From positions 62,001 through 126,000 of the forward strand of contig JBPRGH010000006.1 in the NCBI GenBank assembly GCA_051418055.1: a stretch of 64,000 bases of DNA, read 5' to 3'. The notes under the pieces were generated by a model. The model was not told the origin of the DNA. It was given only the letters and a program-made list of their open reading frames with translations, and made no database searches. Origin of the DNA: JBPRGH01 sp051418055. Lineage in GTDB: Bacteria; Bacteroidota; Bacteroidia; Cytophagales; Cyclobacteriaceae. Shown here one piece after another: positions 37,341 through 45,388 of the stretch (positions within the stretch are counted from its first letter, which is position 1; each line of letters opens with the position of its first letter). The position numbers and the translations under genes were made by a program.

Positions 37341-37859
37341 ATGGATATGAAGAGATGGAAAATTTTAAGTTTTATTTGTTTAGCCTTTGTTATTGCTGCT
37401 TGTGATGATGATGATGCTCCCATGGTGGATACTGTAGACCGGGATGATATGTTTAATGAATTTGACAACACAACATTTTTTGAAGATCGTGATATAGATG
37501 GGGATAATAATTTTAACGAAACAGAATTCAATCAGAGCTTCTTTGATGCTTTTGATTTAGATAATGACGGATTTATACAGGAAGATGAATTGAATACGTC
37601 AAGAGAGGATTTTCGCGCGAGTACTGCTGTCCCTTTTGGTGGATTAGATGCTAATGATGACCAGCGACTGGATATGGATGAATTCAGAGCTGATTTTCAA
37701 TCTAATGATTTTAATGCAACATTTGACCGTGATACAGATGGTGGTATATCGGCCAGAGAATTTAGTGATGGTGCATTTGAACGGTTTGACGATGATGGTG
37801 ATGGGGTAGTTCAAAATTTACGATTCAGACCTATGTTCGACAGGCATTTTGTACGTTAA
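37341..37859 (+). CDS. EF-hand calcium-binding lipoprotein
   Basis: 172 aa with a lipobox signal (IAAC, about Cys21; the ATG at 37347 is also possible). The mature, very acidic protein contains about five EF-hand-type loops: DRDIDGDNNFNETEF, DLDNDGFIQEDEL, DANDDQRLDMDEF, DRDTDGGISAREF and a final DDDGDGVVQ. It should bind several calcium ions in the envelope. No enzymatic part is present. An intrinsic terminator follows 22 bases after the stop, so it is a single-gene transcript. The function is unknown; a structural or sensing role for surface calcium is inferred. Confidence 0.88.
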   Translation: MDMKRWKILSFICLAFVIAACDDDDAPMVDTVDRDDMFNEFDNTTFFEDRDIDGDNNFNETEFNQSFFDAFDLDNDGFIQEDELNTSREDFRASTAVPFGGLDANDDQRLDMDEFRADFQSNDFNATFDRDTDGGISAREFSDGAFERFDDDGDGVVQNLRFRPMFDRHFVR

Positions 37860-37881
37860 TATTTTTAATAAATAATTATAA

Positions 37882-37912
37882 AATCCTCTTGTAAAAACAG
37901 GAGGATTTTTTT
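37882..37912 (+). terminator. intrinsic terminator after the EF-hand lipoprotein
   Basis: AATCCTCTTGT (37882-37892) pairs with ACAGGAGGATT (37897-37907) through an 11-bp stem with one G-U pair and a 4-base loop, followed by a T-run. Confidence 0.9.
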
Positions 37913-37959
37913 GTTCCAACCTATTAAGCTCTTTCGGTAAGTTATGCAGTCATGCACAC

Positions 37960-38421
37960 TTATCTCAACTCATCAAAACTATATTTGGCCAAAGACCAGA
38001 ATTGATCAAGAACAATTATCCTGGATTTAAAAAAAGAAATGAGCTCCGGCCAGTGCTCCCGATTAAATACACTCAGACCTTTCTTCTCCTGATAGATCCT
38101 GCTGATGATTTTTTCTGTATCTTCCGGCACATGCAGCTGCCAGTTCCATTTGTAACCGGTTATATCTTCTAAAATATTTTTTTGATCCAGAAAATGCTGA
38201 TAAAACAGCTCCTGAATTTCCAGGTCATTATGTGTAAGATAGATCCCTGCTATAGCTGATTTTCGCCCAGTTTCGAGCTTAAACTGTACATGTTTAAACC
38301 CGCTTTTATAATTTATCCAATTGATCTCATCTCCGTCAGCCGAAGGCACTGGAGCCATATACCTGCCAAAAACAGTCCAGAATTCATGTCGTATCTGAGA
38401 AGCCTCTTCGCGTCTATACAT
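37960..38421 (-). CDS. DUF4268 domain protein
   Basis: 153 aa, cytoplasmic, no signal. The whole length reads as DUF4268: the N-terminal RHEFWTVFGRYMAPVPSADG, then HVQFKLETGRKSAIAGIYL, ELFYQHFLDQKNILED and a WNWQLHVPE segment. In other bacteria this domain is found alone or at the C-terminus of larger proteins of nuclease-like or defence contexts; alone its role is unknown. It is monocistronic, leftward, and has the EF-hand gene converging from the left. Confidence 0.85.
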   Translation of the reverse strand: MYRREEASQIRHEFWTVFGRYMAPVPSADGDEINWINYKSGFKHVQFKLETGRKSAIAGIYLTHNDLEIQELFYQHFLDQKNILEDITGYKWNWQLHVPEDTEKIISRIYQEKKGLSVFNREHWPELISFFKSRIIVLDQFWSLAKYSFDELR

Positions 38422-38531
38422 AAATTGTCTTGAATCTTGAGTAGTTAGTAATTAGCTGAGAAACATATAGCCAGCGAATATTACTTGCATTAGATGATAT
38501 TAGATACTAATTTGAATTAAAATTTTTGATC

Positions 38532-39236
38532 ATGAAAAAGTGGTATCATTATCTGCTGGAGGTAGTAGTTATTATAGGTAGTATAATGTTGGCTTTTTGG
38601 CTTGAAGAATGGGGAGATGAGCGAAAAGAAAAAGCGAAACTTTCTGCTACCCTAAAATCTATTAAGAATGAACTGCAGGATAATGCTGCTATAATGAAAA
38701 GAGATTATGTTAATCTTTCTGATTTTAACAACTATTGTAAAATTCTTGATCAATATGAGGATACTTCAGACAGTGGAATAACGCGTGTGATCTTTCCAAA
38801 AGCAGCATTTGATTCTGTTAAAGCTGCTCATTATAAAAATATTCGTTTTACCCGTGATATGACTTTTAATAAAGCATCGCCTGATGGTAAAGTAGAATAT
38901 TACGCAGAAATTGATATCGACTTTTTACTTGGGGATATAACCTCCACAAGTTTTACTTCTGCAAAAGAAACAGGAATTTTAAACCAACTTGACCATGAAA
39001 CACTTCTTTATATCAATCATTCCTATAACTGGTTCATGAGAGATCTGGGGAATATATCCACTAGTGATGTGCATAACGTAATGCTTTTCGGGACAGATGG
39101 CAGTCCTTATGCCGACTTTAATAATATTACAAAGGCTTTTAATAAATTTGAGATCATCTATGGAACAAAATTAGCTTTTCTTGATAGCCTTCTCCCCTAT
39201 ACTTTTCAGCGAATGGATCAATATATAATAAAATAA
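38532..39236 (+). CDS. DUF6090-like membrane protein
   Basis: 234 aa from the ATG at 38532 (a TTG two codons upstream is less likely). A short basic start is followed by one membrane helix (LLEVVVIIGSIMLAFWLEEW, about 6-25) and the motif EEWGDERKEK, which is the N-terminal signature of the DUF6090 family common in Bacteroidota. The rest is an external helical domain with no known fold. It stands alone; the function is unknown. Confidence 0.75.
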   Translation: MKKWYHYLLEVVVIIGSIMLAFWLEEWGDERKEKAKLSATLKSIKNELQDNAAIMKRDYVNLSDFNNYCKILDQYEDTSDSGITRVIFPKAAFDSVKAAHYKNIRFTRDMTFNKASPDGKVEYYAEIDIDFLLGDITSTSFTSAKETGILNQLDHETLLYINHSYNWFMRDLGNISTSDVHNVMLFGTDGSPYADFNNITKAFNKFEIIYGTKLAFLDSLLPYTFQRMDQYIIK

Positions 39237-39561
39237 ATTCATCCCATTCTCATTAACCTCGTGGAATAAATTTTTGTCCCTAAATAGCTCATAGTCTGTT
39301 GAATATCTTTTATTTTAATTGATCTTAAAAAAAGTCGATTAAAAAGACAAAACATTAAGGTTCTCTAAAAGTTAAAGAAAAAAGAGTATAGCCCAAATAA
39401 ATAATAATCAAGGATCAAATGGGTAATATTCATTAAAAGCTCCGGAAAAGCTAAAGTTATTATTGTATATGTTAATGAAATTTGTAACATTACAAAACAA
39501 TTGCCATTTGATAAAGCTTCAGATGAGTCAAAAAAGAAAATAATTAATAATAAATAGTACA
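39237..39561. other. 325-base intergenic region before the cold-shock gene
   Basis: No gene is seen. It is very AT-rich and may hold the long 5' leader typical of cold-shock genes. One dyad stands out, TTGTAACATTACAA (39482-39495), 67 bases before the start; its role is unknown. No full promoter pair is recognised. Confidence 0.45.
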
Positions 39562-39756
39562 ATGAAAAAAGGAACAGTAAAGTTTTTCAACCGCGAAAAA
39601 GGATTTGGATTTATCATACAGGAAGATACCAATGAAGAAATATTCGTTCATCAAAGCGGTTTAATTGATGACATTAATGAAAATGACGAAGTAGAATTTG
39701 ACGTTGAGCAAGGTCGTAAAGGACTAAATGCGGTTAACGTTAAAGTGATTGGATAA
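39562..39756 (+). CDS. CspA-family cold-shock protein
   Basis: 64 aa, a single cold-shock domain of usual length. Both RNA-binding motifs are present: RNP1 as KGFGFI and RNP2 as IFVHQSGL. It binds single-stranded RNA or DNA and acts as an RNA chaperone. It has an unusually acidic middle (INENDEVEFDVEQG). It is a single-gene unit with a strong terminator 19 bases after the stop. Confidence 0.95.
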   Translation: MKKGTVKFFNREKGFGFIIQEDTNEEIFVHQSGLIDDINENDEVEFDVEQGRKGLNAVNVKVIG

Positions 39757-39774
39757 TAGAACATAAAATAAATG

Positions 39775-39800
39775 CCCCCTCTCGGAGGGGGTATTTTTTT
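39775..39800 (+). terminator. intrinsic terminator after the cold-shock gene
   Basis: CCCCCTC (39775-39781) pairs with GAGGGGG (39785-39791) over a 3-base loop, followed by TA and seven T. The T-run touches the stop codon of the convergent gene at 39799. Confidence 0.9.
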
Positions 39801-40434
39801 AATGATCCAGCTCAATCTGATGTACCAGATATTCAGTAAGTTTTCTCCACTGTAACTTCTGAAAAATTACCCACCCTGTTTCTGCAGTTATGGTATTAAG
39901 GATTTTTCTATCCCCGGCTTCTAACCCTTTATTATTGATATCCTCGCTCTTACCTATTTCGTATCCCCTTATTTCCCTACTTTCGCGTTCGACTTTAAAT
40001 GTACTGGTGGCTTTATCTTTAAAAAAATGCTCTATATACCTGGTTTTGTCCTGAGGGTCATAGTCCGGTGACACAGTAAAATAAACTTCATTTTCTTTTT
40101 TCTCAATATTTATCACTTCCACCCAGTTTTCCGGCATAGGCCCCGGGATTAATATCCTTAGATGGTCCCCGACAGAGGGATGCTCTCCTTTTTTTCTTTT
40201 TCCTTCAGCATTATAAAGCTCAAATTTTGAAGTTGCACCTGGCAAATCACTCCATGTTTCTACATCAAAAAGCTTTTCAACCGACTTATTAAAAGCTTCT
40301 TTAGCTTCCTGCTCTGTTTCATAGGCATTGGTGCTCTTGTACAGTTTATCTTTCCCTTCCGGTCCAAAAATAACCCTGTACTCCATTTTTATTCTGTTTT
40401 TTATCTTGCCCAGAATATCCTTTATTCCTCCCAT
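39799..40434 (-). CDS. hypothetical protein
   Basis: 211 aa with no signal peptide or membrane segment. A second possible start (Met17, MEYRVIFGPEG) would remove a basic, amphipathic N-terminus. I do not recognise a family. The sequence contains a small conserved-looking early part (EYRVIFGPEGKDKLYKS), a middle beta-rich part with LRILIPGPMPENWVEVINIE and VYFTVSPDYDP, and a Trp-containing C-terminus. It is monocistronic, convergent with the cold-shock gene, and its stop overlaps that gene's terminator. Confidence 0.65.
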   Translation of the reverse strand: MGGIKDILGKIKNRIKMEYRVIFGPEGKDKLYKSTNAYETEQEAKEAFNKSVEKLFDVETWSDLPGATSKFELYNAEGKRKKGEHPSVGDHLRILIPGPMPENWVEVINIEKKENEVYFTVSPDYDPQDKTRYIEHFFKDKATSTFKVERESREIRGYEIGKSEDINNKGLEAGDRKILNTITAETGWVIFQKLQWRKLTEYLVHQIELDH

Positions 40435-40594
40435 ATTGTAAAAACCAACTCCATTAGGAGAAGTTTAAAATCTTAACTATATGATAACTATGAAATTTAG
40501 TTGCCAGAGAAGAGGCTTATATAAGAAAAGTACTTATAAATTATTAAAATAAATAGTCATTATAGTTGAAACAATAACAGAGAGGAAACCGTTG

Positions 40595-40625
40595 TATATA
40601 CATTAGATGTTTAAACATGTATATT
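40595..40625. promoter_or_regulatory. nested palindromes before the YceI gene
   Basis: ATATACAT (40596-40603) and ATGTATAT (40617-40624) form an inverted repeat, and the perfect palindrome ATGTTTAAACAT (40607-40618) lies between and partly overlaps. They are 17-47 bases before the YceI start. The shape fits a MarR- or HxlR-type operator, but the regulator is unknown. Confidence 0.35.
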
Positions 40626-40641
40626 AACTAAATTAACTATT

Positions 40642-41193
40642 ATGTCAGCAACAGCAAAGCCAAAAAACAAATGGAAAGTAGATCAGTCGCATAGTGAGGT
40701 TCAATTTAAAGCAAAACACCTCATGATTACTACAGTAACAGGTCATTTTAATGAATATGATATTGAAGTGGAGACTGAAGGTGATGACTTTTCAAGTGCG
40801 CACAATATTGTATTTACTGCCAATGTGAATTCGATAACTACGAATAATGAACAAAGAGATGCACATTTGAAATCAGAAGATTTTTTTGATGCTGAAAATC
40901 ATAAAGACCTGAAATTTGTAGGTAAAGACATTAAGCAGACTGGAGATAATGAATTTAAACTTACCGGTGATCTTACGGTGCGCGGAGTAACCAAATCCAT
41001 TACCTTGGATGTGGAGCATGGAGGAACAGTAGTTGATCCTTACGGAAATAATAAAGCAGGTTTTACCGTAGATGGGAAATTAAAAAGAAAAGATTTTGGA
41101 CTCAAATGGGATGCTGTTACCGAAGCCGGTAGTATCGTGGTGAGTGATGAAATAAAAATCCACTGCGAAATACAATTGGTGGAAAGTGAATAA
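40642..41193 (+). CDS. YceI-family protein
   Basis: 183 aa, no signal peptide, so cytoplasmic unlike E. coli YceI. The lipocalin-like YceI fold is visible throughout: WKVDQSHSEVQFKAKHLMI, TVTGHFNEYDIEVE, TTNNEQRDAHLKSEDFFDAE, FKLTGDLTVRGVTKSITLDV and KLKRKDFGLKWDAV. Members bind isoprenoid-type or other amphipathic lipids in a beta-barrel; the ligand here is unknown. It is monocistronic, with palindromes in its promoter region and a terminator after it. Confidence 0.93.
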   Translation: MSATAKPKNKWKVDQSHSEVQFKAKHLMITTVTGHFNEYDIEVETEGDDFSSAHNIVFTANVNSITTNNEQRDAHLKSEDFFDAENHKDLKFVGKDIKQTGDNEFKLTGDLTVRGVTKSITLDVEHGGTVVDPYGNNKAGFTVDGKLKRKDFGLKWDAVTEAGSIVVSDEIKIHCEIQLVESE

Positions 41194-41201
41194 ATAATAT
41201 T

Positions 41202-41236
41202 AGGAGCTGGCAGATTTAATGTTAGCTCCTTTTATT
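41202..41236 (+). terminator. intrinsic terminator after the YceI gene
   Basis: AGGAGCTGGCA (41202-41212) pairs with TGTTAGCTCCT (41220-41230), an 11-bp stem with two G-U pairs and a 7-base loop, followed by a TTTTATTT tract. Confidence 0.85.
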
Positions 41237-41387
41237 TCAGGTTAAATTTAAAATACTCCTCACCCACTCTTCTTAAAAAGTTTATCCGCAACTTTAAATT
41301 CTAATTTCAGCAAATTTTTATTTCTTGTTCTTACAAACGAAAAAGGACAAATTCATGTTTTCGATGTTAGAATAATAGGAAGCTTCA

Positions 41388-41418
41388 ATTGCCCCATAAT
41401 TATTATTCTTTAACTTTG
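41388..41418 (+). promoter_or_regulatory. complete Bacteroidota promoter for the DAR operon
   Basis: ATTG (41388-41391) and TAACTTTG (41411-41418) are 19 bases apart, the spacing of the -33 TTTG / -7 TAnnTTTG promoters of this phylum. Transcription should begin near 41425, only about 7 bases before the first start codon, giving a very short leader. Confidence 0.6.
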
Positions 41419-41431
41419 AAATTAGATCACT

Positions 41432-41917
41432 ATGACCTTGCGACTTTATTTTTTATGTGCCTTATTTACTATTTCTCATTTTGCTCAAGCTCAATCTGAA
41501 GAACATATTGATCAGATACTAATTTATGAAGCATTGGCTTCAGAGGATCTTCAACAAATAAATCGTGCAGTAAAAGAGATCAAAGATCATTCTTCTGTAA
41601 AAGCCCAGGCTTATAAAGGAGTGTTGCTTATGAAGAAAGCCGGGCTGGTTAATGGCCCAGGTAAAAAACTTGCTATTTTTAAGGAGGGCAAAGATCTTCT
41701 TGAAAATAGTATACATGCTGATCAGGAGAATGTAGAATATCGCTTTCTTAGGCTTATGATCCAGGAAAATGCTCCTGCTATTTTAGGATATAAAGATAAC
41801 CTGGAGGAAGATGTGAGCCTTGTTGCAAATTTTTACCATAACTTTAACTCAACAATTCAAAATGCAATAAAGGGTTATAGTAAAAAATCAACCCTTATTG
41901 TAGTGAAGGATAATTAA
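41432..41917 (+). CDS. exported helical protein at the head of the DAR operon
   Basis: 161 aa. A signal peptide (MTLRLYFLCALFTISHFAQAQ) directs it to the periplasm. The mature part is nearly all helical with possible TPR-like pairs (ILIYEALASEDLQQINRAV, AYKGVLLMKKAGL); no enzymatic motif is seen and I do not recognise the family. It starts just after the operon promoter and ends 9 bases before darA, so it is very likely part of the same pathway, perhaps acting on the exported product. Confidence 0.7.
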   Translation: MTLRLYFLCALFTISHFAQAQSEEHIDQILIYEALASEDLQQINRAVKEIKDHSSVKAQAYKGVLLMKKAGLVNGPGKKLAIFKEGKDLLENSIHADQENVEYRFLRLMIQENAPAILGYKDNLEEDVSLVANFYHNFNSTIQNAIKGYSKKSTLIVVKDN

Positions 41918-41926
41918 CATGTGTTA

Positions 41927-42823
41927 ATGAAGAAAGTACTGGTTATATATTATTCCCAAACCGGGCAACTTAAGGATATTTTAAATAATTTTTTAGTCTC
42001 CTTTTCTAAATCTGACGATATTCTTCTGGATGTGGTGCGTATAGAGCCTTCGGAAGAATTCGTATTCCCATGGAACGGCAAAAGCTTTTTTAGCGTAATG
42101 CCAGATAGCGTACTTGAAAACCCTGTACCTTTAAAAGATTTTAATTTTGCCCATGAAGCGTACGACCTTATTATTTTTGGATATCAGCCATGGTTTTTAA
42201 ATCCCAGTATTCCTGCCACCAGTTTATTGAATAATAAAAAATTCATCAGTATTTTAGATGGTACTCCGGTTGTAACAGTAATAGGAGCCCGAAATATGTG
42301 GATCAATGCACATGAGAAAGTAAAGGCTTCCTTAAAAAAACACGGAGCCAATCCACTGGGAAATATAGTTCTGGTAGATAATCACCAAAACCTCTTAAGT
42401 GTGGTGAGTATTACCTATTGGATGTTTACAGGTAAAAAAGAACGCTATCTTGGTATATTCCCTAAACCTGGTATTGCAGAAGAGGAAATTGGTAAAGCCA
42501 GGCAGTACGGAGATATTGTGCTACAGCATTTACTACATGAGAAGATGGGTTTATTACAACAGCAGCTGGTAAAAAGTAAAGCAATAGAGGTAAAAAAGAA
42601 TTTGATGATTATAGAAGGCCGGGGAAGTAAGATTTTTTCCATCTGGGCAAGAATAATCGCAGGAAAAAAGAATAAAACTTTTTGGTTGAATATTTTTAAA
42701 TATTATCTGATTTTCGCACTTGTTTTTATAGCTCCTATTGTATTATTGGCTAATCTGATATTGAGCCCCTTACTTTATAAATACATAAGGAAAAAACAAA
42801 GATATTATTTGGGATTGAATTAA
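41927..42823 (+). CDS. darA: DarA-like dialkylresorcinol-condensing enzyme
   Basis: 298 aa from ATG 41927 (a GTG two codons earlier is possible). The N-terminal part is flavodoxin-like (VLVIYYSQTGQLKDIL), with FAHEAYDLIIFGYQPWFLNPSIP and VVTVIGARNMWINAHEKVK, motifs I associate with Bacteroidota DarA. The C-terminal part has one or two membrane helices (YYLIFALVFIAPIVLLANLI). DarA aromatises the cyclohexanedione made by DarB to give 2,5-dialkylresorcinol. Its stop overlaps the darB start (TAATG), so the two are translationally coupled. Confidence 0.82.
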   Translation: MKKVLVIYYSQTGQLKDILNNFLVSFSKSDDILLDVVRIEPSEEFVFPWNGKSFFSVMPDSVLENPVPLKDFNFAHEAYDLIIFGYQPWFLNPSIPATSLLNNKKFISILDGTPVVTVIGARNMWINAHEKVKASLKKHGANPLGNIVLVDNHQNLLSVVSITYWMFTGKKERYLGIFPKPGIAEEEIGKARQYGDIVLQHLLHEKMGLLQQQLVKSKAIEVKKNLMIIEGRGSKIFSIWARIIAGKKNKTFWLNIFKYYLIFALVFIAPIVLLANLILSPLLYKYIRKKQRYYLGLN

Positions 42824-43977
42824 TGGAGAGAATGACTAATCAGGTATATATCACGAAAACGGCAAGCTATTTACCTAATGCACCTGTATCTAATGATGAA
42901 ATGGAGGAATATCTAGGCTTCATCAATGGTAAAATTTCACGCTCAAAAAATATAGTATTACGAAATAATAAGATTAAATGCAGGTATTATGCCATTGATA
43001 AGGTTGGAAAAGCAACACATTCAAATGCTTTACTGACTGCTAACGCTATTCGGGCCTTAATGAATAATGATCATGATCAGCTAAAATCTATAGATCTTAT
43101 ATCCTGCGGCACCTCCACCCCAGACCAGATCATGCCCTCACATGCTGTTATGGTTCATGGGGAACTTCCTGAATGCGGTCCCGTTGAAACTGTTTCTCCA
43201 TCAGGCGTCTGTTGCTCCGGTATGCATGCTTTTAAATATGCCTATATGTCAGTAAAACTTAATGAAGCTGAAAAAGCAGTGGCAACAGGATCAGAAAGGG
43301 TAAGCCGTCTTTTACATTCCACAAATTATGCGGATGAAATAAATAAACTGAAAGCTCTGGAAAAAGATCCTTATATCGGCTTTGAAAAAGATTTCCTTAG
43401 ATGGATGCTTTCTGATGGCGCCGGTGCTTTGTTGCTGACAAATAAAAAAAATGAAAATAGCTTAAACCTCCGGGTTGACTGGATAGAATCTGTTTCATTT
43501 GCCCATGAAATTGAACCTTGTATGTATATGGGAGGTGAAAAACTGGAAGATGGCACACTGCGAAGCTATATGGACTTTGAAAACGGGGACATTATGGACC
43601 AGTCGTTATTTAGTATTAAGCAGGATGTGCGCCTTTTAAACAGCAATGTTGTGAATCTGGGTGTAGATAAGCTTAAAAAGGTCCTGGAAGAAAAAGGTTT
43701 AAAATCAGAAGATATTGATTATTTCCTGCCACACATGTCAAGTCATTTCTTTAAAGATAAAATTGCTGAAAGGTTAAAGTATAATAATATTGAAATTCCT
43801 GAAGAAAAATGGTTCACTAATCTGGAAACCGTTGGCAATGTCGGTTCTGCCTCTATATATTTAATGATCGATGAATTAGTAAAAACCGGAAAATTAAATA
43901 AGGGTGAAAAAATCCTTTTAAATATCCCTGAAAGCTCGCGCTTCTCTTATGTTTACAGTTTGTTAACCGTAGAATAG
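42823..43977 (+). CDS. darB: DarB-like ketoacyl-ACP synthase III
   Basis: 384 aa with the thiolase fold of KAS III enzymes. The triad is visible: Cys131 in SGVCCSGMHA, His304 in YFLPHMSSHFF and Asn339 in LETVGNVGSAS. DarB joins two acyl-ACP-derived chains to form the cyclic precursor of dialkylresorcinols, which DarA then aromatises. The start overlaps the darA stop, and a downstream start at 42832 (MTNQVYI) is also possible. It sits with an ACP and two further KAS-type genes, consistent with making or accepting a special acyl chain. Confidence 0.88.
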   Translation: MERMTNQVYITKTASYLPNAPVSNDEMEEYLGFINGKISRSKNIVLRNNKIKCRYYAIDKVGKATHSNALLTANAIRALMNNDHDQLKSIDLISCGTSTPDQIMPSHAVMVHGELPECGPVETVSPSGVCCSGMHAFKYAYMSVKLNEAEKAVATGSERVSRLLHSTNYADEINKLKALEKDPYIGFEKDFLRWMLSDGAGALLLTNKKNENSLNLRVDWIESVSFAHEIEPCMYMGGEKLEDGTLRSYMDFENGDIMDQSLFSIKQDVRLLNSNVVNLGVDKLKKVLEEKGLKSEDIDYFLPHMSSHFFKDKIAERLKYNNIEIPEEKWFTNLETVGNVGSASIYLMIDELVKTGKLNKGEKILLNIPESSRFSYVYSLLTVE

Positions 43978-43978
43978 C

Positions 43979-44374
43979 ATGAACAAGAAGGAACTTCCAC
44001 AGGATAAAAGCCCATTAGAAGGTATATCAAAAGAACTTTGTTATGCTGTCGATGAATCAGGTAAATATACTACTGACTTAAGTAAAGGCTGGGAAGTGAA
44101 AGCAGCGGCACTTGATGTGGCGTGGGATGATATTAAGGAGCGTGTAAATGAAGCAAGGGCCAAGGTTTTATCAGGTGAGGCTAGTCCAATAGTTTATTAC
44201 ATGGAGGTTAAACTAATGGACCTAAGCATTCTCTCCTCATATACCGGGTTTTGGAAATGGCGTATTAAGAGGCACATGAAACCTGATATTTTTAATAAGC
44301 TATCCCTAAAAAAACTGGAAAAATATGCCAGGGCTTTTGATATTAGTGTAGAGGAACTGCGGAAAGTAGAATAA
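43979..44374 (+). CDS. hypothetical protein of the DAR operon
   Basis: 131 aa, no signal, cytoplasmic. It is mostly helical with two notable stretches, LSKGWEVKAAALDVAWDDI and SPIVYYMEVKLMDLSILSSYTGFWKW, then a C-terminal LKKLEKYARAFDISVEELRKV region resembling a small helix-turn-helix-like ending. I do not recognise a family. It lies one base after darB and three bases before the BtrH-like gene, so it is almost certainly co-expressed and functionally linked to the pathway. Confidence 0.75.
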   Translation: MNKKELPQDKSPLEGISKELCYAVDESGKYTTDLSKGWEVKAAALDVAWDDIKERVNEARAKVLSGEASPIVYYMEVKLMDLSILSSYTGFWKWRIKRHMKPDIFNKLSLKKLEKYARAFDISVEELRKVE

Positions 44375-44377
44375 AAC

Positions 44378-45388
44378 ATGCTATTGGATTTTAAACACAA
44401 ACAATCTGCCCACTGTGAAAATGGGGTGACTGCCAATTTGCTTAATCATATGGGGGCACATCAGCTGACTGAACCTCTCGTGTTTGGCATTGGAGCAGGA
44501 TTATTCTATATCTACGTACCTTTCATTAAAATTAATCACGGGCCGTTTATTTCCTATCGTACGATGCCTGGCCATATCTTTAAGCGCACCTGTAAATCAT
44601 TAAACGTTAAAATAGTAAGAAAAAAATTCAGCTCTGAAGAAGTTGCCCAGCAGGAGCTTGATAAACATTTGGCTGCCGGACAACCTGTTGGCTGTCAGGT
44701 AGGTGTTTTCAACCTTTCCTATTTTCCGCCGGAATATCGTTTTCATTTTAATGCACATAACATCGTGGTATTTGGCAGTGAAGATGGTCAATACCACATT
44801 AGTGATCCTGTAATGGAACAGGTTAGCTACCTTACAAAAGAGGAGCTTCAAAAAGTACGTTTTGCCAAAGGACCTTTAGCCCCAAAGGGACAGCTTTATT
44901 TTCCAAAGCTTACTGAGCCTGTTACAGATGAACAGATCTCTAAAGCTATTAAATCAGGGATCAGCAGAAATACAAAAATGATGCTTTATGTACCTGGTCC
45001 TATTGCCGGAGTAAAAGGTGTCCGTTTTACTGCTAACGCTATCCCTAAATGGCGCGAAAGGTATGGTGTGAGAAAAGCTGGCCAATATCTGGCTCAGCTG
45101 GTACGGATGCAGGAAGAAATAGGTACCGGTGGTGGTGGTTTCCGATATATTTATGCGGCATTTTTGCAACAGGCGTATGAATATATTCCTAATGAGAAGT
45201 TGATTAATATTTCTGAAAAATTTACAAAAGCAGGTGATCTCTGGCGCTCTGCCGCAGTGCAGGCTGCAGGAATTTATAAAGGGCGAATTACTTCCGAAAA
45301 AGATTTTAAATTAGTAAGTGATTATCTTTATGAAATAGCCGCAATTGAAAAAGAGGCATTTAAAGCATTAAAAAAGACTGATCTGTAA
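44378..45388 (+). CDS. BtrH-like N-terminal domain protein, putative acyltransferase
   Basis: 336 aa. The N-terminal half (about 1-150) has the BtrH-type cysteine-protease-like fold: HCENGVTANLLNHMG with Cys13 as possible nucleophile, EPLVFGIGAGLFY, GQPVGCQVGVFNL, and FNAHNIVVFGSEDGQYHISDP with the likely His/Asp. The C-terminal half (about 190-336) is helical. In butirosin synthesis BtrH moves an acyl group from an ACP to an amine. By analogy this protein may transfer the chain from the operon's ACP to an alcohol or amine of the product. Its neighbours are 3 and 0 bases away. Confidence 0.8.
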   Translation: MLLDFKHKQSAHCENGVTANLLNHMGAHQLTEPLVFGIGAGLFYIYVPFIKINHGPFISYRTMPGHIFKRTCKSLNVKIVRKKFSSEEVAQQELDKHLAAGQPVGCQVGVFNLSYFPPEYRFHFNAHNIVVFGSEDGQYHISDPVMEQVSYLTKEELQKVRFAKGPLAPKGQLYFPKLTEPVTDEQISKAIKSGISRNTKMMLYVPGPIAGVKGVRFTANAIPKWRERYGVRKAGQYLAQLVRMQEEIGTGGGGFRYIYAAFLQQAYEYIPNEKLINISEKFTKAGDLWRSAAVQAAGIYKGRITSEKDFKLVSDYLYEIAAIEKEAFKALKKTDL

